From: Auricularia sp. M13
Lineage: Eukaryota; Basidiomycota; Agaricomycetes; Auriculariales; Auriculariaceae
NCBI GenBank assembly: GCA_037042915.1
Contig: CM073196.1
Coordinates: 2,604,001 to 2,668,000, forward strand
Direction of reading: 5' to 3'
Length of the DNA: 64,000 nt
This document shows positions 1 through 11,810 of the stretch, piece after piece; the stretch's first letter is position 1; every line of letters starts with the position of its first letter. The position numbers and the translations under genes were made by a program. The notes below the pieces were generated by a model. It was not told the DNA's origin, ran no database searches, and saw nothing but the letters and a program-made list of their open reading frames with translations.

Positions 1-1144
1 TGATTGTGTTGCATGGAGAAGGGCGAAGGGCAGACTATAGCACGCTTCAGCTTGGGTAACAGGATGCGGTGAATTATATGCCATGTATCCTGCGCGTCAA
101 GCGTTCGTGGTGCCTCGTGAGAGTCGGGGTGTATGGACAGAGCCGAGCACGACGCAAACGGACCATTTGAAGCGACAGGCACGCACCAGCTACCTAATGG
201 AATCATTGTGTCAGAGGGCTGGCTGCAAGGTGTTTGCGACGACAGGTTCGAGCGGCAGGCACTGTATGGTTGCCGCTGACTCGCGTGGGCCTTGCGCAGC
301 GAGCGTGGGTTGGTCAACAAGGCGATCTTGGGCGCTGGACGCGGGTGGGGAAGGCACGGCATAACTGTGCACGGATAATCACTGTGCGAAAGATGATAAC
401 GAGATGCGGTGGTCACCGTGAGACGGGGATCCAGACAGTTGGACCGAAAACGACCATAATCCTAGCCCAATAAGAGCTGTGCGAATCGCCGTCCGCTTAT
501 AGCAAATCCCAAATATGATACGGAGTCCTTACAGTCAGACTATCGCACGTCAACGCGCCGCGCGAGTTCTGGTCGGGTCACGTTCCGTCGGCGGGCGAGT
601 AGCTCAGCGAGCAGCATGCGCGGGGGACGAGTATCGAAGTGATGTCTTGCCTGTGTGACAGCAAGGCATAGGCCAGGCTGTGGGTGCGTTATCTCCCCGT
701 GGTCGTCCTGGTCTTGCTCGCGGCGGTATTGACCGGTCTGGGAACATCCCACGCAACAACCCGTCGCGGCATCAACATGCTCTGTACTGAGCGTGTTGCC
801 GTTACTCCTATCTGCTCGGCGTCTTGTCCATGTGAACGACTTTGATTAGGCACCGTTCTCTATGCGAAATTAAAGCGTGGGAATAGGTCGCAGCACCATG
901 CTATATACATACAAGCTGCATTATCCGGTAACATTAAAACGGGACATACAAACAGATCGGGAATCATTATTTGGACGAGGACTATCAGATCGTAAGGAGA
1001 GCCCTTTTCATATCCGGAGCGTCCTTTCCTTTGGTGGCGAGCATGTGTGTCAGCTTTGTCACATGCGGTGAAAACAAAACGTCCAACTTGGGGTCGTCGA
1101 AGAGTTCGAGGATATTCTGATGAAGCTGTTAGCTTCAGGGGATC
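1..1144. other. No gene recognised
   Basis: Only short overlapping reading frames are present on both strands. None shows a recognisable domain, and no convincing intron-exon chain could be assembled. It may be intergenic or decayed sequence. Confidence 0.4.
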
Positions 1145-1412
1145 GTGGTAACGAAACACGGAAACGGACCAGGACCGTCCTCGCCTCGCGCACCCACAAC
1201 TGAGTCACCAGTGTATGCATTGAGAGGTTCTTGGCGGCGCCGTAGAGACGGTCCACGAACAGTGCGCCGTCAGCAGCTGTGTCGACCGGTTTCCAGAACG
1301 GCGAGTCGTAGAACCATATCAGGTCGCGTGCGTCCTCGAACTTTGCCCAGACAGCGCGCTGCAATGCGTCAGCAGTTGTCCATTCGTTTCTGTTGTACAC
1401 GACCGACCGAGT
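1145..1412 (-). other. Coding-like segment, possible exon of an unknown protein
   Basis: The minus-strand frame reads an aromatic-rich, protein-like stretch of about 85 residues with the motifs VYNRNEW, WAKFEDARDLIWFYDSPFWK and LFVDRLYGAAKNL. The residue composition looks like real coding sequence rather than a shadow frame. There is no ATG at its head (the open frame begins with a GTG codon), so if real it is an internal exon. The neighbouring upstream exon was not found. It lies just beyond the 3' end of the two-exon minus-strand gene at 1816-2965 and could be a separate gene or a remnant. No family is recognised. Confidence 0.3.
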
Positions 1413-1815
1413 CCTTGGCCGTGGCGTAAACGTGCTTGTGTTTAATGCGTTGCGGGGCCATCGTACAACGGTGGAGCGAGTCGCTTTGGGTATCCTGAGA
1501 GCGCGTCTGAGCTGCGTTCCGCACGGTTTGGGGTGGACACCGACCGCGCAGTGATCGCGTTGGGTTCAGCTAGCGCCGTGGACCTTCGCCGCGGGGCAGG
1601 AGCGGGCAGGGAGGATGGATTTGGACGATGGTCGTGGAGGTTGCGCTGAGCTTTATGTGTTTCGGCGGGCGGTTGATACTAGAATATGCATGTATTGTGG
1701 GGTTCTCAGGCCGCGGACAAAACTGGTAAATACAGGGGGTACCCGCGAAAGGAGTCATTAAAACGTAACTAGTTATTTCGAGTCATTCGAGAAGATTAAG
1801 ATTGTCGATATTGAG

Positions 1816-2965
1816 CTACGCCTTAGGAGCCGTCTCTGCCATTTCGACGTCAGCGCCATTCACGGCGCCTGTCACGTGCGGTGAACTTCTGACACGTGAT
1901 GCTGCAGATTGTGTAATTGTACCTTGTTTGTTGGTCAGGTCACCGAGCACGCGGCGGGTGATCGTCCCGGTTTCCGCGATTCTCTTGCGTTTCAGTTTCT
2001 GGTCTGGACCAGTCTCCGTCGCCGGCTCAGGCATCGCGCGTGTTCTGTAGACCTGCGCGGGTGTCAGTTTGTGCAGCATATGCAGCGTATCAAGGACCTT
2101 TGACAACACATTATCCAGGCTTACGATGGAGCGCAGCACAAGTTTCGCGAAGAGGAAATCCTTCTCCGAGTGGAATAGCACGGGGGAGAAATGCACCTCG
2201 ACGATATCGCCTCGATGGAAAGAGCGCGGCGAAGTAGGACGACTGTTGCGCTCGGTTAGACTCCCCGCGTCGCATAGAACACGTCTCACGCACCATCCCA
2301 GATTGGGCCGATAATGTGAGTACTGCACCAGATTTTCCTCGGTGTGCACCAAGTCCTTGTTTCTTGCCGCGGTGCGAAGGTCGTGGAGCGGATCCATGAT
2401 GTGCGCTAGGGGTATTGCAACTTGCGTTTGGGAGTGGTCGCGCGGCGTGAACATTCGGTTGGAGAAGGTGATAGGACGTGCAGTGTTGCTGATGCAGGCG
2501 TGGGTATCGGCAGAAAAAGGGGCCATGGACGATTCGAGTTCCAAGATGTCAGCTACCGCCCGGATGTTCTGCACGTACGAGTCCGATTGCGACGCGGCGA
2601 TGCTTATTCTTTGCTGAAGGTAGACAATGTTGGAAGAGCGACTGTCGCGTTCCAGTCAGCAGACGAGTGGCATGCCCGTGGTGTACGCACGTGAACCGAT
2701 GGTGAAAAGGTGGCAGGTTAACGTCTTCGACAATGCCAATGAGTCTAAACACAAGTTCGTTGTCCTCCCCATTTGTCTTGCCGTCGCGCTCGACGAGCCT
2801 GTAAGTCGTCGGGGAGCCATGCGGAACACAGGCCGCATTAATGTCGCCGTTGAGGTAAGCCTGCGACGAAGTGATCACCCACGACGCTCCGCGACGACGC
2901 CGGCTAGCACACACCTGATACCATTGCGCCGGCAGCATTGTTTCCGTTGGATCGTGCTGCTCCAT
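1816..2965 (-). CDS. Hypothetical protein, two exons, about 366 residues
   Basis: The ATG at 2965 opens exon 1 (2965-2691). A 49-nt intron with GTGCGT donor and CAG acceptor (2690-2642) joins in phase to exon 2 (2641-1816), and together they give 1101 nt ending in a stop. The middle reads as a compact globular region with VHTEENLVQYSHY and GDIVEVHFSPVLF followed by AKLVLRSIVSLD. The C-terminal third is basic and Ser/Thr-rich (KLKRKR, RRVLGDLTNK), suggesting a nuclear protein. The style resembles lineage-specific hypothetical proteins common in mushroom genomes. No function is assigned. The intact splice and long open exon 2 make this a credible gene. Confidence 0.6.
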
Positions 2966-4103
2966 CGCCTTGTAAAAGTCTTCGACGCGTTGGGCTCGAT
3001 GTCGTCTCAGCCGACGCGCAGAGACCGTTGCGAGTTACTCACTTGCAGCTTCGAAATCATAGCTGAGGGATGTCATCCTGCGAGTACGCGCGTTTCTGGG
3101 CGGGTTGGCAGCACGACGAATCTGCAGCCAGTATTTCTATGTGTCTGTGGACGGCAAGTCATCGACGCCGCAATCGCTCCGCATTGCCTTATCCGGATGA
3201 CCTGCACGGAGGCGCGACCTGAACTCGCGAAGTGCATTCACATCGCGTACTCCATCTGTGTGTTTGGGAATTTGAAACTCGCCGCGATACGGACGCGGTA
3301 GCGCGGTTCTTCTGCGATTGTGCCTCGTGGGAATCGTTCTTGGGGCCACTCTCACGTCGGAAACGGTGTATCGGGCGGTGATCATGACTCATGGAGCGGG
3401 GTAAGACGCGGGTTGGAAATTCGATTACTGTACAGATTCTGGTTGTCGATCTCTGTTTGTCGAGATAAGAGGCGTGCCTATGATTTGCGACCAAATGCGT
3501 CGATGCTGTCGTTCATCCGGATTTCACGTGATATGCACGTATCACGTGTTTGCGACGGTGGTGGCAATCCTGACTCATGGCGCGGTGGGAGTCACGGGTG
3601 GCAGCCGTTTACAGGTACTGTTTGTCGATCCCTCACAGCCTCACCTGTGCCTACGATTTACGCGACCCAATCCGTAGATGTGGGCGTTCATCCCGATTTT
3701 TGCACGATACGTCACGTACAGTCTGTGTCTGACTCGACCATGCGCTATCTGCGACCACCAGGAATCGCAGCAGTTGGACTGCGGACACCTTGTTGGAGCG
3801 TGGGATACGCGAGAGACAAGAGCAGTACGAGCGCTCTCCCTCAACCCCCCTGACTGCGTGGTCAGCAGGGTTCGAATGAGTCTTAATCTTAGGCGTTGTA
3901 TCCGAACCCACGGTATAAAACAGGCGAATTTCGTCGGTTGGGTTGGTGGCGCGCCCCGCTTCTGCATGATGGTCACCAAGACTCGTTCGGTACCCGAGCC
4001 CGGGATGTGAGTTGCTCCCGCGCAGTGTGCGCGACGCTGACTTTGCTTCAGAGACGACGCCGACGTCGTCGAGTTGAAGCAAGTTGCAGACGCCGAAGGC
4101 GAG
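2966..4103. other. Non-coding stretch with a duplicated segment
   Basis: No gene can be supported here. Overlapping open frames on both strands lack recognisable domains. The central part holds a diverged direct duplication, listed separately. Confidence 0.4.
3371..3718. repeat. Diverged tandem duplication, unit about 186 bp
   Basis: Two neighbouring units align across their length. TGACTCATGG occurs at 3385 and 3571. It is followed in both by a GC-rich stretch, then a TACTGT / TGTCGATC block, then GCCTA(T/C)GATTT(G/A)CG, then (C/G)GTTCATCC(G/C)GATTT and a terminal CACG-rich palindromic piece. The units differ by many substitutions and small gaps, so the duplication is old. Confidence 0.7.
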
Positions 4104-6408
4104 ATGACACCACCGACGTCCGAGACGTTGATGCTGGCTCGTCAGCCTGGGCAAGAGGTCCGTCGCTAAGTCAGTCTTGTTCCTATTCCTATACGCTGAC
4201 TCGTGGTCTTTAGATCTCCAGACCTCGGGGCGAACTCAACGGGCCCAGCGCACCTGTGGAATCTGGTGCCGCGACGAGAAAGATGGACGAGTACGCTTGC
4301 AGTGCATCAGCCATTCCACTTTCGTGCTGATCGCGCCCCGCCGTGCACTTCAGCTTGTCGGACGGCAGCCAGACCGGCAAGGAGCCAGTCAGAAATGCCA
4401 GGTGAGAGTTCTGTCGATGTTCCGCTCTTCGCTCTGACATTTTCGCATTAGAAAGAAGCGGCGCGTCCAAGCCATCAAGAAATCAGAGCGAAACGGGACA
4501 CGAACCAAGTATGTTTTGCCAGCACGCTGTCCCGCGATTGTGCTGCTGACAGCCTGCAGGAGTCGCAATCGAAGTGCGCGAAAGGCGTCGTGGAAGATGT
4601 TCATAGACGAGTAAGTCACCGAGGCAAGCTCACCAGCGCCATGTGACGCTGACATCCCTTTAGCGAAGCGATTGAGGCGAGCGAGGAGTCCGACTTGACC
4701 GATATGGAGTGAGTGACGCCTGCCGCTGGTTGAGAAACGCTGACGCGTGTGCAATAGCGTCGATATTGACAGCGGCGTCTCAATGGACGATCCCATCGCC
4801 GAAGTCCTGCATGCAACTGATAGTGTGGGCGACGCTCGCGCGGCTGATTCTGAGATCGCGCCTGTCTCATCCAAGGCAGAAAGCGACGCCGACGCCATGC
4901 AGATTACGCAGGAACATCTGGTCCCGCGCGAGATGCTCCAGAGAGCCCGGCAAGTCCAAAGAAACCGCCTCGTGTGGAGGCGTCGCTCAAGGGGCATGGT
5001 GTCATTGCCGACTCCGGGGATACGTGGGTGTCGATCGAGCTACGCCCGCCGTTGCTGACCACAGTTGTTGTAGGGCTCAGGACCTCTCCGCGCTCGTTGA
5101 TTTCATGTCCAAGACGCCGAATCTACTGAGCTTGTTGATGGAACAAGCGTATGTTTTGCATCTGTGTGTTGGACCCACGCTGATTGCGACCCGCTCTCGT
5201 TGTAGTCGGAGCACTGGCAAATTCGACAAGCCGGTGGAACCCATCAAGACGAAAGACGCGGCGCCCGTGGACGCAGTTGCCACAAAGCAGACAGAGCTGG
5301 GGGGTGACTTCCTCCTCGACGCGAAGTTTGACGGTACCAAGGATTGCATGAACCACAAGCTATGGGACGAGGCCCTGCGCGAGATGTACCGTCGGGTGCG
5401 TGCCCCACCGCGGTACGTCAGGTTTCGAAGGCGTTTTCGACAACTAACTCTTGGTATAGAATTGTCGGGTATAAAGTGCCAAAGGAGGGCGGGTTTCTGC
5501 GCCCTGAGTGCTTCAAGAAATGGTCCAAGCACAAAAACTTTCCGTGAGTCCGCACTTGTGTGACTGCAAGAATGATTCGGGTGCTCATGATGGATAGTCT
5601 CCTGTTCAAGGTCATGGACTCCCTTCAGATTTCTAAGTACGTCAACGCCACCAGGGTCAACCACAAGAAGCTTCGACTCGAGGCGTCGGGCAGTTCTCTT
5701 TACCCATCCAATTATGTTAGCGCCACTACAACAACCGAACCAGTCATCTTCTTCAGCGCCGTCGTCAACAAGACGTCTTCCTTGCTATCGGTGACGACGA
5801 TGAAAAGCAAGGACAAGCCCGTCACGCTCGAGAAGAAGCTCATCGTAGCCAACCTCTTCAGACAGGAGTTTGAACTCCTCGTCTGTAACCTCGGCTCCAT
5901 CTACAACGTGGGGGAGATCACGCTCCCGAGTTGGTCCACCGTCGAAGACAGCCGCGGTCTAACCTTCCATACAAGGGTCAAACCCGTGGAGAATGGTACG
6001 TCACCTTCGACGATGGCGCGCGAGATAGATCATCTCAAGCCCTTGCAGCGCAACCACGGGAGAGAACCACAGTTTGTTTTTGGGTTCTGGCAACGCGGTT
6101 AAACAGCAGAAAACGAAGACCTCCGTTCAGCTCGTGGGTGGTGAACACGGTGAGTCAGTCTCCAGCGTCTCGAGTGTGCGCTAACTGTTATAGTACCCTT
6201 ATTTGACATGTCGACGAAGGGTTTCGATCTCAATTCCGTGAACTTAAAGAATATGCCCGACATGGAGGAAGAGGTTCCCACGGGATCCGTTGGAGTCGTC
6301 TTCTACACCGTCTCTGACAGAGGCGGTCCTGGCACAATCGAGTTCAATGTCCACGGCTACGGCTTGATCGCAACGCCGGACGAAGAGCGATGGGACGATT
6401 CAGATTAG
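4104..6408 (+). CDS. Hypothetical basic/acidic nuclear-type protein, about ten exons
   Basis: A chain of in-phase exons joined by canonical 45-65 nt introns runs from ATG 4104 to the TAG at 6408. The joins seen include GAG|gtccgt...tttag, GACGA|gtacgc...cttcag (63 nt), GCCAG|gtgaga...attag, CCAA|gtatgt...ctgcag and several more. The N-terminal half is Lys/Arg- then Asp/Glu/Ser-rich (RKKRRVQAIKKSER, EASEESDLTDMDVDIDSG), typical of a nuclear protein. The C-terminal half is globular, with SLQISKYVNATRVNHKKL, NLFRQEFE, TLPSWSTVEDSRGLTFHTR and VGVVFYTVSDRG. One frame change without a usable intron lies near 4915-4935. No known family is recognised. Confidence 0.65.
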
Positions 6409-7329
6409 ACCTCTCGCCGCTCGTGACTGCGTCGCTGGGATCACGACGGCGACGACTTTAGATACGTGATGGACGGTACCGTAACAGTCTGCATTTAGTC
6501 GGTAATGTTAGTCGTAATGCGCGCCGTTGTCTTATGTGCCCAGGGGTTCGAGAAGTCATATTTTCATACATTAATCCAATTGTTGATGACGTGCAACCAG
6601 TGCGCATGGAAGAAATGCAAGTGATAAAACGAATTTTATTAGAATCGACTAGGTAGCATACTGTGCGAGACGGCATCACGTCTCGCAGGGCAAGAGCGGT
6701 AGACGCTGGCGCACAGGATTGGAAGAGTCGTAGCGGGTGATGAGGTCGGGATGCGCGCCAAGGCCTGCCTTGGCGGTCGATGATCGAGAGCTGTTGGACG
6801 ATGGCGGCAGATGGAGACGGGAGCACGAAATAGGACGTGGCTCAGTCGTAGAGGCTAGAGATGTGGCGGCGTGCGGGTACGAGCAAGGATATAGGGATGG
6901 TGTAGATGCAGCGGTCCATGGAACGTGAGCCGCAGAGCGAACGTAGGGCCGCATGCACGATCTGGTGGCGCACGTCGCCGTCTGCGCTCAAGTCGACAAT
7001 CCGTCAACCGAACTACAGGCGGGGCGGTCAAGAGGAGAAAGGCCTCCGGCTCCTGCCGGAACCATCCCTATGAGTCCGAAGTCCGACAGAACCGACCAGC
7101 TGGCGTCGACGCACGCCGACCGCTGCAGCACGTTCATTATTGGTGCTATCCACTGCGTGTGCCTATACGCTGCCCCTTTCCTCGAGACTTCCGAAAAATG
7201 GCGGAACACGGACACAGTGAATTCGGGCGTTGGCGCGGCGGTGAGCGCGGGCGGGGCAGTCGTGGACCCGACCGCCGTCGCCGTCGCCGTCGTGGAGGCC
7301 GCAAGGACAACGAGAAGGAGTGGTGCGCA
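6409..7329. other. No gene recognised
   Basis: Open frames on both strands overlap, but none has a domain or a convincing exon structure. The region leads into the rhamnosidase remnant; its upstream frame is Arg/Gly-rich low-complexity sequence and not rhamnosidase-like. Confidence 0.35.
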
Positions 7330-8320
7330 TACAGTGTTCGTCCCGCGCAGGCGGTGTTGCTGACGAATCAGTGGCTCGACGCTCACTGGGACGACTACAC
7401 GAACGCTGCACCCTTCTTGCAGAGCAAGGTCGATGACACCGGCCTGCTGGATCAAGCTGGAACGGCTGACTGGGGGCACAACGGCGGCGGGCACAATGCC
7501 GCAATGAACGCCATTTTTTACAAGGTAAGTAATCCTCATAATTGGGCCCCCAGTGCACGGCTGAGGGGAACAGCTGTAGGTGCTGGCCGATGCGGCCAAC
7601 CTCGCGGTTCTGGCGGACCGTGGCGACCTCGCAGTGCAGTACACTTCGAGCGCTGAGGCGCTCAAGAAGTCTACAACGAACAGCTGTGGGACGACGGGCA
7701 GGGCCTGTACCGCAACACGTGGAGTCGTCGCTCTTCGCGCAGGACGCCAATTCCTTCGCGGTGTTGTTCAGCCTGACGACCAGCCTCGAGCAGGCACGGC
7801 ATGTCAGTGACGGCCTCCTACGCAACTGGATCGATCTTGGGCCTGTGTGCGCAGAGCTTCCCGACAGCATGTCGCCATTCGTCGGTGGGTTCGAGGTGCG
7901 CCGTTTCTTGCTCTGACACGTGGACGAGCTGTTGAGACTGATCCGTCCACTGCAGTTGCAAGCGCATTTCGAGCTCGGAAATGACGAGAGAGCTTTGGAC
8001 CTGCTCCGCCGCGAGTGGGGATACATGCTCTACAGCGACATCAGCGTTCAGTCTACGCTCCTCACTTCACAGCCAACGGGTCCCTTGGGTGTGCACCCAT
8101 TCCTTCAGACACCCACTTTCCTTCTTTATTCTCATACCATTTGGAAGTTACCGCACAACCACAGGCTACCATAACGACCCCGCCCACACGAGCCACTCGC
8201 ACAGCTGGAGCACGGGCCCAACATTCGCGCTCACGTACTACGTCGCCGGCGTCTCATCAGTGGGCCCGAAGGATACAGCGTGCCACTTCGCACCGCACAC
8301 GAGCAGACTGTCCGGCGCCA
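7330..8320 (+). pseudogene. C-terminal fragment of a GH78-type alpha-L-rhamnosidase
   Basis: Successive exons read as the (alpha/alpha)6-barrel and C-terminal part of fungal GH78 alpha-L-rhamnosidases (retaining or inverting class not inferable here): [102 protein letters not shown] and [18 protein letters not shown]. Introns at 7528-7578 and around 7896-7953 and 8090-8149 are canonical. Frame changes without introns occur near 7661 (one G short in a run), 7718 and 8066. The normal N-terminal two thirds of the enzyme is absent, so this is a truncated remnant. It ends abruptly in a ribosomal protein S2 fragment. Confidence 0.7.
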
Positions 8321-8630
8321 GGGTACCCGCGTCCAAGCTCGGCCAACTTGCGAATGGCGGCAAGATCAAGTCGATGGAGGAGATTTATTTCCTCTCGCCC
8401 CCGGTCAAGGAGGACCAGATCGTGGGATTCTTCCTGACCAGGCTCAAGGACAAAGTCGTGAAGATCAAGCCTGTCCAGGAGCAGACGCGCCGGCCGGCGC
8501 AGCGCACGCGCTATAAGGCCTTCGACGACTTTGACAGCCACGTCGGTCAGGTCGTCAAGTGCGCAAAGGAAGTCCCGACCGCCATCCGTGGCGCCATCAT
8601 CCTCGCCAAGCTGTCCGTCATCCTCGGCCG
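8321..8630 (+). pseudogene. Decayed fragment of 40S ribosomal protein S2 (uS5)
   Basis: About 103 codons read without an intron as the N-terminal/S5 part of eukaryotic ribosomal protein S2: [67 protein letters not shown] and ILAKLSVI. Residues almost invariant in S2 are changed (for example the usual SLPVKE reads SPPVKE) and the stretch around KAF...DSHVG has a deletion. The match stops at SVI and the rest of the protein is missing. It is fused in frame to the end of the rhamnosidase remnant. A functional S2 gene must lie elsewhere in the genome. Confidence 0.8.
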
Positions 8631-9025
8631 CCAACCTTCCGCGCCACCCCGTCTGTCCCCGACGTTCGCGCTCTGCAACCCGCCCGCTTGTGTCAGACCA
8701 TGTGCGCGCTGCTGATGATGACATCGAGCGCATCCGCCGCAGCTCGCTGGCTGCAGCCCGTGTCTCACACACTGGCCGCGCTCACCGCATACCTCGCGCT
8801 CGTCGCCAGACCGCTGCCGCCGCCAGCATCAATGGCCGTGTGCCATCTCCTGCGTGCACCTCGCCGCTGTCAGTAGCGACGTCCGCGACCTTGAGCATTT
8901 CCGGTATCCCTGGCGCCCGCATGCTTCACGCACGCCCTCCAGTTCTACTCGGTGCTCATCTCCGTTGAGCGTCCATCACCGCGCAAGTCTTCGCTCCTCG
9001 ACGTCGCCAACGATTGGGATAGTCC

Positions 9026-10030
9026 ATGGTCACCGCCCGCACTCATCGCTACGCTCTCCTTCTCAGCTTGGCGCCGCTGGTCGCCGGTATCAGCAGCGAG
9101 CGTGTGCTGTCCTCCTGCCACTCGAGCTGTCCGCCGCTCGTTTGCGACCTGCAGTGATAAGTCTGCTTCCCGTCGTCTTTCGCCGCCGCAACCACCGGTC
9201 AGTACAAATTGCAAGTTTTCTATTGATTGATCCTTGCTAACGGGCTCCTAGCGGTTCAGTGCAGAAGTCCCGCTCATGGTCGGCCAGTAATTCGGCGGAC
9301 GACACGCGCTCGCACACGGTGCCGTCCAAGGTCAGCGGCAAGGTCGGCTCTGTCATGGGCCGTCTCGTCCCTGGCCAGTGCAGTACTGGCAATGAGTCGC
9401 CGCGCGAGCGCTCTTCCGCGTGCTCCAGCTGGTCGGGTGACTGCGTCGACATGGCGTACTGCAACCCCAATAGTATCTGCGTCTCCGGATTGTACCCACC
9501 ACGCTGCACGGACGGGCAGCTCTGTTCGGACGAGGGCGACGCGTGCCAGCCGCTTGTGCCCGTGGGGAGCTCCTGTCAGCTCAATCGCCACGGTGAGCGG
9601 CTTCCACCCCCTTTTTCATTGCTTGCCCACTCATTCGGGCATTAGACCGGTGGGTCCCCCTGCGAATACAATCGAACTCGCATCCTTCCCGAACAACGTG
9701 AACGGGATCGTGTGTTTGAACTTCAGTGCACGTACGAGCGTCATCTTCTTTTCTGTTATGCACATGAAATTAACACGGTCTTCTAGGTGGGCCAACATCA
9801 CGGAGTGGCAGCCTTGCGGTCTGTATAATGCGACTTACATCACCTACACGAGCAAGACTGACTTCGCATTCGTCGTCTCCCGGTATAACGTCTTCATCCT
9901 AGCCTGCTGCGACCCAACATTGACTTGCCGTTATCAGTGGAAATTGGCACAAGGGCTTGTTTTGCGATGCGTTGTGCAACGTCACCGCTCGTCTGGGATG
10001 CGCGCGCATTTCCGTTTCGCATCGACATGA
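9026..10030 (+). CDS. Cysteine-rich secreted protein, probably incomplete
   Basis: The ATG at 9026 starts a signal-peptide-like N-terminus (RYALLLSLAPLVAG). Later exons carry a regular cysteine pattern: SGDCVDMAYCNPNSICVSG, CTDGQLCSDEGDACQPLVP, GSSCQLNRH and, after two canonical introns (9593-9645 and 9729-9787), NITEWQPCGLYNATYITY, then GLFCDALCNVTARLGCARI. This arrangement resembles a family of secreted Cys-rich proteins seen in basidiomycetes whose members end in a membrane segment. No such segment was found in frame here, and the joint between the signal peptide exon and the Cys-rich exon is uncertain. Function is unknown; it could be a truncated copy. Confidence 0.45.
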
Positions 10031-11134
10031 GTGCCGTGATCCCCTCGCTAAAAGCGGCCCACGAGCACTTGCCGTTGGACGGCGATCTGCAAAAGAAACC
10101 GGACGGCGACCCAGCCTGCAGTCCAACCAAACTCCTCCGTCCGACGCGTTGCAAGGGCAAGGGCAAGGCGAACGACGTGAATCTGGACAGTGACATTAGC
10201 GAACACAAAGTCGAGCGCTCGGAGACGATTGGACGGCTCGGACGAGGAAGAAGCCGCGTCAAAGAGAATCGAGGAGGCAGGTTCGCTACACGTCCGCGTT
10301 ATGCCTGGCTTACTGACTACACCTCTCCTGCGCACAGAATCTAAGGTGCTGGGAAGAGGTCGAACGACAGAAACGACGAGCGACGCGCGAGTCGAGGCTC
10401 ATGGGCGCGCATAACCGGTCGTCCGTCGTCCAAGATGCGGCGCGCGGTTTCAACAGGCTTCTGTCGCGCTCTGGGCCGCGATACAAAAGCGTGCATAACC
10501 CGCACTGGCCACTACGGCGAACGAGCGGCGACGTTGAGGACGGGTTCACCCTGCACCACCCCGAGTCGCATTCGATGCCACGGCTCATGATGCCCGGCTT
10601 CAGCCCCGTATCGATCACCCAGCTGTCGGCCCTCTCAACTTCAGCACGCATTCACTGTAATCGCACAACGTGTTCCTGATTCGCAGTAGTTGATGTCAAC
10701 CAAAATTCATTTTGCTGTAGCATTCCGTTTGAAATTTCTTGTAGTGTTTGTGACGCCCGCAAGTGTCAAGTGCAAGTCAAGTCCATGGCTATTGACACCG
10801 GGAACCCCCGGGATATTCGGAGTCAGTAACTCCGACCCTGATGTGGTGGATGATTTTCTGTTCATGCTCCCTCCGCGCAGTACAGCTTGGGCCAACGTGT
10901 GGGCGTCAAAGGCTTTGCCGCATCCCAGTCTCATGCTCTACTATAGGCTGGCAGGTCTAATGCCCCGCATTTCGATGATGCGACTTATCCGAACGATACG
11001 CCCTGATCCCCGTCACGGCCGATGGCGGGGGCGCCGACGTGGGAACCACAAAACAACCTGTGCGTCCTCAGCGTATCCAAGCTGTCCAAACTAAATCCTA
11101 CGTTTATAAACACACGCGGGCAGATGATCTCTTC
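10031..11134. other. No gene recognised
   Basis: A basic, Lys-rich open frame (10027-10344) lacks any domain and may be a continuation of the Cys-rich gene or noise. The rest shows no supported gene. Confidence 0.3.
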
Positions 11135-11810
11135 ATGGCGCCAAACAACTCCCAGGCCGTAGCCGCTGTGGCCCTCGTTTCCACTATCGTTGCCATCGCC
11201 ATCGTCGTGGGAGTTGCAGCCATCCAGCGTCTGGCTGCTAGAGGGCACAACATCCTGCCTATAGCTGGCATCGCAGGTGCTGGCAACGCACAACACCAAA
11301 ATTTGGCACTTGGAGTGTACCCGGCCGGTGCCCCCTGTCAGCCAGGTGATGAAGGGCCCACCTCTCCCACGACGTAAGCATGCCCCGCCGCCCTCTTTCC
11401 AGCTTGTCACCGATACAATGCACGCTCGCTTAGGTTACAGAGTGACATGAGTGCTCAAGATCCGGATCAGATCCCCGTCCCATGGGCCCAGTTCGGACCA
11501 GATCAACAGCCCTATCATTGTGAGTTCCTGATCTCTTGTGGCGTCGCTTTAATTAACTGGATGCTTCTCGACCATAGATGAACAGCTCAGCCGAATCCGC
11601 CAGAGTAGTTTCCAAGTTGCAACCGATCTTCGCGAACCAGAAGCACCGGCCGCGAAGCCAACACGAGGCCATTGTACAATTCGTATCGGCCCTACCAGCA
11701 CGGTCGTCCCCAAAATCGTCATTAGTGGTGCTTCTGATGACCATCTCCCCCTTGAAGACGATGAGGAGTTCCACGATCTTTTTTTCCATGACCATCCAGC
11801 TCACGCCTGA
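11135..11810 (+). CDS. Small single-pass membrane protein, three exons
   Basis: From ATG 11135, exon 1 encodes an N-terminal hydrophobic helix (VAAVALVSTIVAIAIVVGV). It joins through a canonical intron (gtaagc...cttag, ending at 11432) to exon 2 and through gtgagt...catag (11520-11577) to exon 3, ending in TGA at 11808-11810. All joins keep the frame, giving roughly 185 residues. The soluble part is Pro-rich, then contains RGHCTIRIGPTSTVVPKIVI and an acidic tail (LEDDEEFHDLFF). No family is recognised. The topology suggests a type III or signal-anchor protein with a short exposed tail. Confidence 0.55.

Noticed and set aside
2627-3301. Plus-strand 224-codon open frame
   Set aside because: It overlaps the two-exon minus-strand gene, starts without a good context and has no domain; the minus model has consistent splicing.
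4321-4335. In-frame TGA that seemed to break the ten-exon gene
   Set aside because: It lies inside a 63-nt intron (gtacgc...cttcag) that splices in phase, so no stop remains.
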